Part shown: positions 59,435 to 64,000 of the stretch, in pieces | Layout of the letters: every line of letters starts with the position of its first letter | How positions within the stretch are numbered: position 1 is the stretch's first letter | NCBI GenBank assembly: GCA_029561345.1 | Contig: JAKQJC010000065.1 | Coordinates: 1 to 64,000, forward strand | From: Chloroflexota bacterium | GTDB taxonomy: Bacteria > Chloroflexota > Anaerolineae > Anaerolineales > Anaerolineaceae | Length of the DNA stretch: 64,000 nucleotides | Reading direction: 5' to 3' | Notes under the pieces: generated by a model | What the model saw: the letters and a program-made list of their open reading frames with translations, nothing else | What the model was told of the DNA's origin: nothing | Database searches by the model: none | Program-made: the position numbers and the translations under genes

Positions 59435-59468
59435 AAAAAACACGCCCGTCCGGCAAGGGACGGGCGTG
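59435..59468 (-). terminator. Terminator of pnp
   Basis: 11-bp stem CACGCCCGTCC (59441-59451) / GGACGGGCGTG (59458-59468); T6 follows on the minus strand. Confidence 0.92.
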
Positions 59469-59478
59469 GAAACTGCGC

Positions 59479-61731
59479 TTAGTGTCCGCGGGGACCACCA
59501 CCGCTGCCGCGGCGGTCATTGCCACCGCGCCGGTCATTGCCGCCGCGGCGATCACGGTCGCCGCCACCCGGGCGGCCGCCGGAACGTCCACCGCCGCCGG
59601 GCCGGCCCTTCTGGTCGGCTTCGCGGGCTTCTTCAGCCGTCCAGCCTTCGAGGATGGCCTGGCGGGAGAGGCGGATTTTGCCGGTTGGGTCAATGTCGAT
59701 CACCATGACGGTGATTTCATCGCCCATCTGCACCACATCTTCGACCTTTTCAACGCGGCCGGTGTCGAGCTGGGAAATGTGCACCAGGCCGTCGGTGCCG
59801 GGCAGAATTTCGACGAAAGCGCCGAAATCGGCCACCCGCACCACTTTGCCGGTGTAAATTTTGCCGATTTCAGGGGTTTCGGTGATGGCCGAGATGCGTT
59901 CGCGGGCGATTTCGAAGCCAACGCCGTCCACGGCAGCGATATAGACGGAACCATCATCATCGATGTCGATCTTGGTGTTGGTTTCTTCCTGCAGGGCGCG
60001 AATGTTCTTGCCGCCAGGGCCGATGATGGCGCCGATTTTATCCACGGGCACCTTGATGATGACGATGCGCGGGGCATGCGGCTTGAGATCGGCATGGGGC
60101 GCCGGGATGACGGCCAGAATCTTCTGCATGATTTCAGCGCGAGCCACGCGGGCCTGTTCCAGCGCTTCGGACATGATCTGGGAGGTGAGGCCCTTGATCT
60201 TGATATCCATCTGCAGGGCGGTGATGCCCTTGGCGGTGCCGGCCACCTTGAAATCCATGTCGCCGAGATGATCTTCAGCGCCCTGGATATCGGTCAGGAT
60301 GGCGTATTTTTCTTCTTCCTTCACCAGGCCCATGGCCACGCCGGTGACCGGGGCTTTGATCGGCACGCCGGTGTCCATCAGGGCGAGGGTGGAGCCGCAC
60401 ACAGAGGCCATGGACGAAGAGCCGTTGGATGAGAGCACTTCGGAGACCAGGCGCAGGGTGTAGGGGAAGTCTTTTTCGTCGGGAATGACGGGCACGAGGG
60501 CACGTTCAGCCAGGGCGCCGTGGCCAATTTCGCGGCGCGATGAGCCGCGCAGCATTTTGGTTTCGCCGGTGGAGTAGGGCGGGAAGTTGTAGTGGTGAAT
60601 GTAGCGCTTGGTGTCGCCAGGGGTCAGGGAATCCAGTTCCTGGGCTTCTTTTGGGGTGCCGAGGGTGGCCAGGGTGAGCACCTGGGTTTCGCCGCGGGTG
60701 AAGAGGCCTGAGCCGTGGGCGCGCGGGCTGGTGCCCACTTCGCACCAGATGGGGCGAATTTCAGTCAGTTTGCGGCCGTCGGGGCGTTTGCCGTCATTGA
60801 TGATGCGGCTGCGAACCACCGTCTTGAGGGCTTCTTCGAAGCCGGCGGCGATGCTTTCGGCTTTGGTGGGGTCTTCGGCGCTCATTTCGGCCACGGTTTC
60901 AACTTTCAGGGCTTCCACGGCTTCGTTCATTTCAGTCTTGGTGTGGGGGGCGTCGAGGATTTCATTGAGGCGGGCGGCCACGCGGGCGTAAACCGTTTCT
61001 TTGACGGTCGGGTCGAGGCTGAAGAGCGGCACTTCGCGTTTGGGTTTGCCAACCTCGGCGGCCATGCGCAGCTGCAGGTCAATGATGGGCTGCAGAGATT
61101 GGTGGCCGAATTCGAGGGCCTGGACCATCACATTTTCAGGAATTTCCTGGGCGCCGCATTCCACCATCAGGATGGCGTCGCGGGTGCCGGCAATGCGCAG
61201 ATCGAGCTCAGAAGCGGCGATCTGTTCAAAGGTGGGGTTGACGATGAATTTGCCGTCAATGCGGCCAATGCGCACGGCGCCAACCGGTCCGGCCCAGGGG
61301 ATGTCGGAGATCATCAGTGCGCCAGAGGCGGCGTTGACCGCCAGGATATCGAGGGGGTTCTCGCCGTCAGCCGACATGGAGAACATGATGACCTGCACTT
61401 CGTTGCGGATGTCCTTATTGAACAGGGGGCGCAGCGGGCGGTCGGTGAGGCGGGCGGTGAGGATGGCTTCTTCGGTGGGGCGGCCTTCACGGCGGAAGAA
61501 CGACCCGGGAATGCGTCCGCCGGCGTACATGCGTTCTTCGTATTCAACGGTCAGCGGGAAGAAATCCTGGGCTTCGTTGGTTTTGTGCGACATGGTGGCG
61601 GCGGCAAAGACGATGCTGTCGTTGAGATGAATGGTGACGGCGCCGCCAGCCTGTCCGGCCAGTTTGCCGGTTTCATAGGAAATTTCTTTTTCACCGACCA
61701 CGGTGGTGAAACGTTTTGCTTCAGGTTGCAT
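59479..61731 (-). CDS. pnp: Polynucleotide phosphorylase
   Basis: 750 residues: two RNase PH domains (first TTVVGEKEISYETGKL; second GTSPRAHGSGLFTRGETQVL with phosphate-binding site), a KH domain (KIGAIIGPGGKNIRALQEE), an S1 domain (GKIYTGKVVRVADFGAFVEI) and a 40-residue Arg/Gly-rich tail (GGDRDRRGGNDRRGG). The tail is longer and more RGG-like than usual. The enzyme degrades and tails RNA in the cell. It is downstream of rpsO, as in most bacteria. Confidence 0.96.
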   Translation of the reverse strand: MQPEAKRFTTVVGEKEISYETGKLAGQAGGAVTIHLNDSIVFAAATMSHKTNEAQDFFPLTVEYEERMYAGGRIPGSFFRREGRPTEEAILTARLTDRPLRPLFNKDIRNEVQVIMFSMSADGENPLDILAVNAASGALMISDIPWAGPVGAVRIGRIDGKFIVNPTFEQIAASELDLRIAGTRDAILMVECGAQEIPENVMVQALEFGHQSLQPIIDLQLRMAAEVGKPKREVPLFSLDPTVKETVYARVAARLNEILDAPHTKTEMNEAVEALKVETVAEMSAEDPTKAESIAAGFEEALKTVVRSRIINDGKRPDGRKLTEIRPIWCEVGTSPRAHGSGLFTRGETQVLTLATLGTPKEAQELDSLTPGDTKRYIHHYNFPPYSTGETKMLRGSSRREIGHGALAERALVPVIPDEKDFPYTLRLVSEVLSSNGSSSMASVCGSTLALMDTGVPIKAPVTGVAMGLVKEEEKYAILTDIQGAEDHLGDMDFKVAGTAKGITALQMDIKIKGLTSQIMSEALEQARVARAEIMQKILAVIPAPHADLKPHAPRIVIIKVPVDKIGAIIGPGGKNIRALQEETNTKIDIDDDGSVYIAAVDGVGFEIARERISAITETPEIGKIYTGKVVRVADFGAFVEILPGTDGLVHISQLDTGRVEKVEDVVQMGDEITVMVIDIDPTGKIRLSRQAILEGWTAEEAREADQKGRPGGGGRSGGRPGGGDRDRRGGNDRRGGNDRRGSGGGPRGH

Positions 61732-61860
61732 ATTCAGTTTCCTCTTTAGTTGAGTGGTCGGGGACTGAAAACCGGCGAGGATGGGCCATCCTCAACACTT
61801 TTCAATTCCCGACCTGACGTGTGATTAAGTCCCGCCGGGGGCGGGTGGATTAAACGATAA

Positions 61861-61896
61861 TACGAGTAGATCGTGTTTTCACACGATCTACTCGTA
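61861..61896 (-). other. Perfect hairpin between rpsO and pnp
   Basis: 15-bp perfect stem TACGAGTAGATCGTG (61861-61875) / CACGATCTACTCGTA (61882-61896) with a 6-nt loop. The position and size match the rpsO-pnp hairpin that RNase III cuts in other bacteria; no T-run follows, so it is not a normal terminator. Confidence 0.7.
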
Positions 61897-61906
61897 GATG
61901 AGACGC

Positions 61907-62179
61907 TTATTTCTGGCGGAGGCTCAGTTTTTCGGTGAGGGCCAGGTAACGCTCGTAGCTGGTGCGGCGCAGGTACGCCAGAAGGCGGCGGCGCTGGCCA
62001 ACCAGTTTCAGCAGGCCGCGGCGTGAGCTTTCATCGTGCTTGTTGGCGCGCAGGTGATCGGTGAGTTGGCCGATGCGCTTGCTCAGAATGGCGATCTGAA
62101 CTTCGGGGGAACCGGAATCGCCTTCGTGGCGGCCGAATGTGGCCATCAAATTGGACTTGATTTCTTTGTCGAGGGACAT
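61907..62179 (-). CDS. rpsO: 30S ribosomal protein S15
   Basis: 90 residues, full length, with the S15 core ([48 protein letters not shown]). It binds 16S rRNA early in 30S assembly. AAGGAG lies upstream of ATG. First gene of the rpsO-pnp unit. Confidence 0.96.
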   Translation of the reverse strand: MSLDKEIKSNLMATFGRHEGDSGSPEVQIAILSKRIGQLTDHLRANKHDESSRRGLLKLVGQRRRLLAYLRRTSYERYLALTEKLSLRQK

Positions 62180-62264
62180 GACGTTTGCTTCTCCTTAAAA
62201 AATTTCTGATTGCAGGTCTCCAGGTGGGCAGCAGCGCCGCCCAACGGACCAGTCATTGGCAGCA

Positions 62265-62273
62265 ATTATACCA
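62265..62273 (-). promoter_or_regulatory. Extended -10 promoter of rpsO
   Basis: TGGTATAAT (minus strand 62273-62265), TGN form, giving a leader of about 75 nt with GC-rich self-complementary stretches. Confidence 0.55.
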
Positions 62274-62433
62274 GAGCCTTGCCGTGGCGAGAAGGTATGT
62301 TTTGTAAAATGACTCTGCCCGGCAGATCGGGCGGAGGCCAGTGGGGGATGATTTTGACCTGCCGCTGTCAAAGCCAAGCCGCAGCTTTTTCTCCACTGCA
62401 GCGTCTTCGCCCATTTACCCTCTATGAACTATT

Positions 62434-63093
62434 TTAACTGTGCTTTGCCAGCCGCCGGTCGGGGCGGCCTTTGCGCCAGATAAAGAAAGCAGCGCCTGCA
62501 CTGCCTGCCAGAAGCACAAAACCCAGAATGGCTGCGGGCGTCTGGCCCAGCCAGGCCAGGGTGAGCACTTCCATCTCCATATCCAGGGCCACCAGCGGCA
62601 CCCGTTCATCATTGAGATCGGGTTTCAAGTACAGCCAGACCTGCCCGGCGGCAGGTCCGCCGGTGCTGGCCGCGCCGGTCCAGGTGAAACGGACCGGTCC
62701 CGCGCTGACCAGGGGGGCGGTGATGTCGCCGGAAGGCAGCAGATCCATGCCAGCCAGATCCATACGGGCTTCAGCCAGGGGATGGCGCCTGCCGGCTTCA
62801 TCGGGGCAGTTCTTCACCGTCAGGGTCATGGCAAATGCAGCTGTCTCGCCCAGGCGCATGCGCTCAGGGCGGGTCAGTTCAAGGGTGTCGGGCAGGCAGG
62901 GCTGATTGGGGTCCAGCAAAGCCGATTGGAGAGCCAGCGAGGTGGTGGTTTCGCCGTAGGGCCACAAGGCCCAGGCCAGCATCCACAAACCGGCCAGGGC
63001 CAATGCGCCCAACAGCGGATAAATGAAAAGGGGGCGAGCCCGGCTCGCCCCTTTTGTGCTGGCTGGTTTGCGGCTAGAGGGTGATTTCGCCAC
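62434..63093 (-). CDS. Membrane-anchored protein of unknown function
   Basis: 219 residues. A basic N-terminus (SPSSRKPASTKGASRAR) is followed by a helix (PLLGALALAGLWMLAWALWPY), a 130-residue external beta-rich domain (LELTRPERMRLGETAAFAM, VKNCPDEAG), a second helix (AAILGFVLLAGSAGAAFFIW) and a basic tail. Two conserved Cys (CLPD and NCPD) may form a disulfide. It overlaps the upstream FTCD gene by 20 bp. Function unknown. Confidence 0.75.
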   Translation of the reverse strand: MAKSPSSRKPASTKGASRARPLFIYPLLGALALAGLWMLAWALWPYGETTTSLALQSALLDPNQPCLPDTLELTRPERMRLGETAAFAMTLTVKNCPDEAGRRHPLAEARMDLAGMDLLPSGDITAPLVSAGPVRFTWTGAASTGGPAAGQVWLYLKPDLNDERVPLVALDMEMEVLTLAWLGQTPAAILGFVLLAGSAGAAFFIWRKGRPDRRLAKHS

Positions 63094-64000
63094 GTTCCTG
63101 AAGCACTTTCTTCAGTTCGGCCTGCAGGGCGGCGGCGCGGGTTTCGAGGGCGCGCAGCTCTTCCACCAGGCGGGCGGCTTCGGGGTGATCCATGCCCTTC
63201 AGGTTGATGCGCACGTTCAGGCCGGCGCCGGTGAGGGCGGCCTGCGAGAGCGCGCCGCCAGAGCCGGCATCAGAAATGGCATTGAGGTTGCCGATGCTGG
63301 CAATTTGCAGGGCCAAATCCATCACCTCAACGGCGCGGCTGGCCACACTGAGGGGCACGCGGGCGGCCTGAAGGGTGGCGGTTTCGATGGCGGCGGCGCG
63401 GGCTTCCTGCTGGGCGGGGGTGTCTTTGGGCAGGCGCATGGCTTCCATCACGCCTTCAAAGGCGGCAGCGTCTTCATCCACAGCCGCGGTGAGCGATTTG
63501 CGCAGAGCTTCCGATTTTTCAAGAATGGGCCACACCTGGGCTTCCACAGCGGCGTATTTTTTCTTGCCGGCGGTCAGGCGGCAGACCATGGATACCAGGC
63601 CGGCAGCCGCCGCGGCGGTGTAGGCCGAGGCGCTGCCGCCGCCCGGGGCGGGGGTGCCGGCGGCAAGCTGATCGAGGAAAGTGGGCGCGGCGGGGGTGCT
63701 GCCTGCAGCAGCCGCGGCCGGTTCTTCAGACATGGCGCTGTAAAGGCGCGATTCGAGGATCTGCTTGGGTTCGAAGGCGTCGAGCTGGGTGTACCAGACG
63801 GCGGCGTCAATGAGGGCTTCCTGGGGAATGAGGCCCACCAGCTCGGAATGATGCACGGCCACGCCGTAGCGCTGAGCTTCGCGGCGCACCATTTCGACCA
63901 CACGGGCAATGGGGGTCTGGCGGTAGTTGGTGAGGTTCATGGACACCTGGGCGCGGCCTTCCACCATCACGCCCATGCCTTTGACAAAGCGCAGGCCGCC
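63074..64000 (-). CDS. Formiminotransferase-cyclodeaminase, 5' part cut off by window end
   Basis: Over 300 residues visible, in frame to the window edge. The first part (VMVEGRAQVSMNLTNY, HHSELVGLIPQEAL) is the C-terminal portion of the formiminotransferase domain. The second (TPAPGGGSAS, LQIASIGNLNAISDAG) is the cyclodeaminase domain. Together they recycle the formimino group of histidine or purine breakdown into folate. The true start is upstream of 64000. Confidence 0.9.
   Translation of the reverse strand, partial: GGLRFVKGMGVMVEGRAQVSMNLTNYRQTPIARVVEMVRREAQRYGVAVHHSELVGLIPQEALIDAAVWYTQLDAFEPKQILESRLYSAMSEEPAAAAAGSTPAAPTFLDQLAAGTPAPGGGSASAYTAAAAAGLVSMVCRLTAGKKKYAAVEAQVWPILEKSEALRKSLTAAVDEDAAAFEGVMEAMRLPKDTPAQQEARAAAIETATLQAARVPLSVASRAVEVMDLALQIASIGNLNAISDAGSGGALSQAALTGAGLNVRINLKGMDHPEAARLVEELRALETRAAALQAELKKVLQERGEITL

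Overview
The window looks like chromosomal DNA from a GC-rich member of the Chloroflexota, most likely class Anaerolineae. This is an inference. It rests on lipoproteins with Thr/Pro-rich linkers, a fused homocysteine methyltransferase/MTHFR, an EF-G-like GTPase, DUF3048 and DUF2085 proteins, and general codon style. No rRNA, tRNA or CRISPR array was seen.

Layout. 1-140 is the 3' end of a group II intron. 197-1313 is a small operon (FtsK/HerA-like ATPase plus a 77-residue protein) behind a consensus promoter that overlaps a perfect GAAC-N4-GTTC palindrome. 1556-4444 is a peptidase/MFS/metallo-hydrolase operon. 4548-6838 is an ArsR-controlled P1B metal ATPase operon, followed by a membrane glycosyltransferase-like gene. 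8667-18609 is a compact, single-direction phage-like block of ten genes: small and large terminase, portal, a protease-capsid fusion, a holin-like protein and structural genes. It has no integrase, replication or recognisable tail genes. Its promoter carries a 15/16 copy of the palindrome at 225-240. 18796-23296 holds an unknown protein, a diguanylate cyclase, a phosphoesterase and a DUF3048 lipoprotein. 23522-29145 is a methionine operon (metH plus HMT/MTHFR fusion) under a clear SAM-I riboswitch. A class D beta-lactamase lies divergent to it. 30202-34571 is a three-gene system: MoxR AAA+ ATPase, unknown helper, metalloprotease-VWA protein. Next come a dihydroorotate-dehydrogenase-like protein, an orphan Mrr nuclease, a tungstate transporter (tupABC), two unknown genes, and an operon of three lone receiver proteins plus a GAF/class III cyclase. 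44231-46424 is a set of small membrane and DUF genes, followed by a repeat-rich intergenic region. 47088-57332 carries the EF-G-like GTPase, a large membrane protein with a PP2C-like N-terminus, an acetyltransferase, and a PadR-controlled MacB-type ABC exporter. 57396-64000 is a housekeeping block: prmC, prfA, pnp, rpsO, a membrane protein and a partial formiminotransferase-cyclodeaminase.

How parts work together. The most notable link is the shared operator at both ends of the first 18.6 kb. It suggests that a DNA-translocase-like operon and the packaging/capsid block answer to one repressor, possibly LexA. The block is therefore a candidate damage-inducible prophage remnant, satellite or gene-transfer-agent-like element. 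The MoxR/helper/metalloprotease-VWA operon is the second candidate for an undescribed system. Several genes (DUF2085 gene, CelD-like acetyltransferase, perhaps a 12-codon leader ORF) have TATAAT-like boxes 7-8 nt before the ATG, which predicts leaderless mRNAs.
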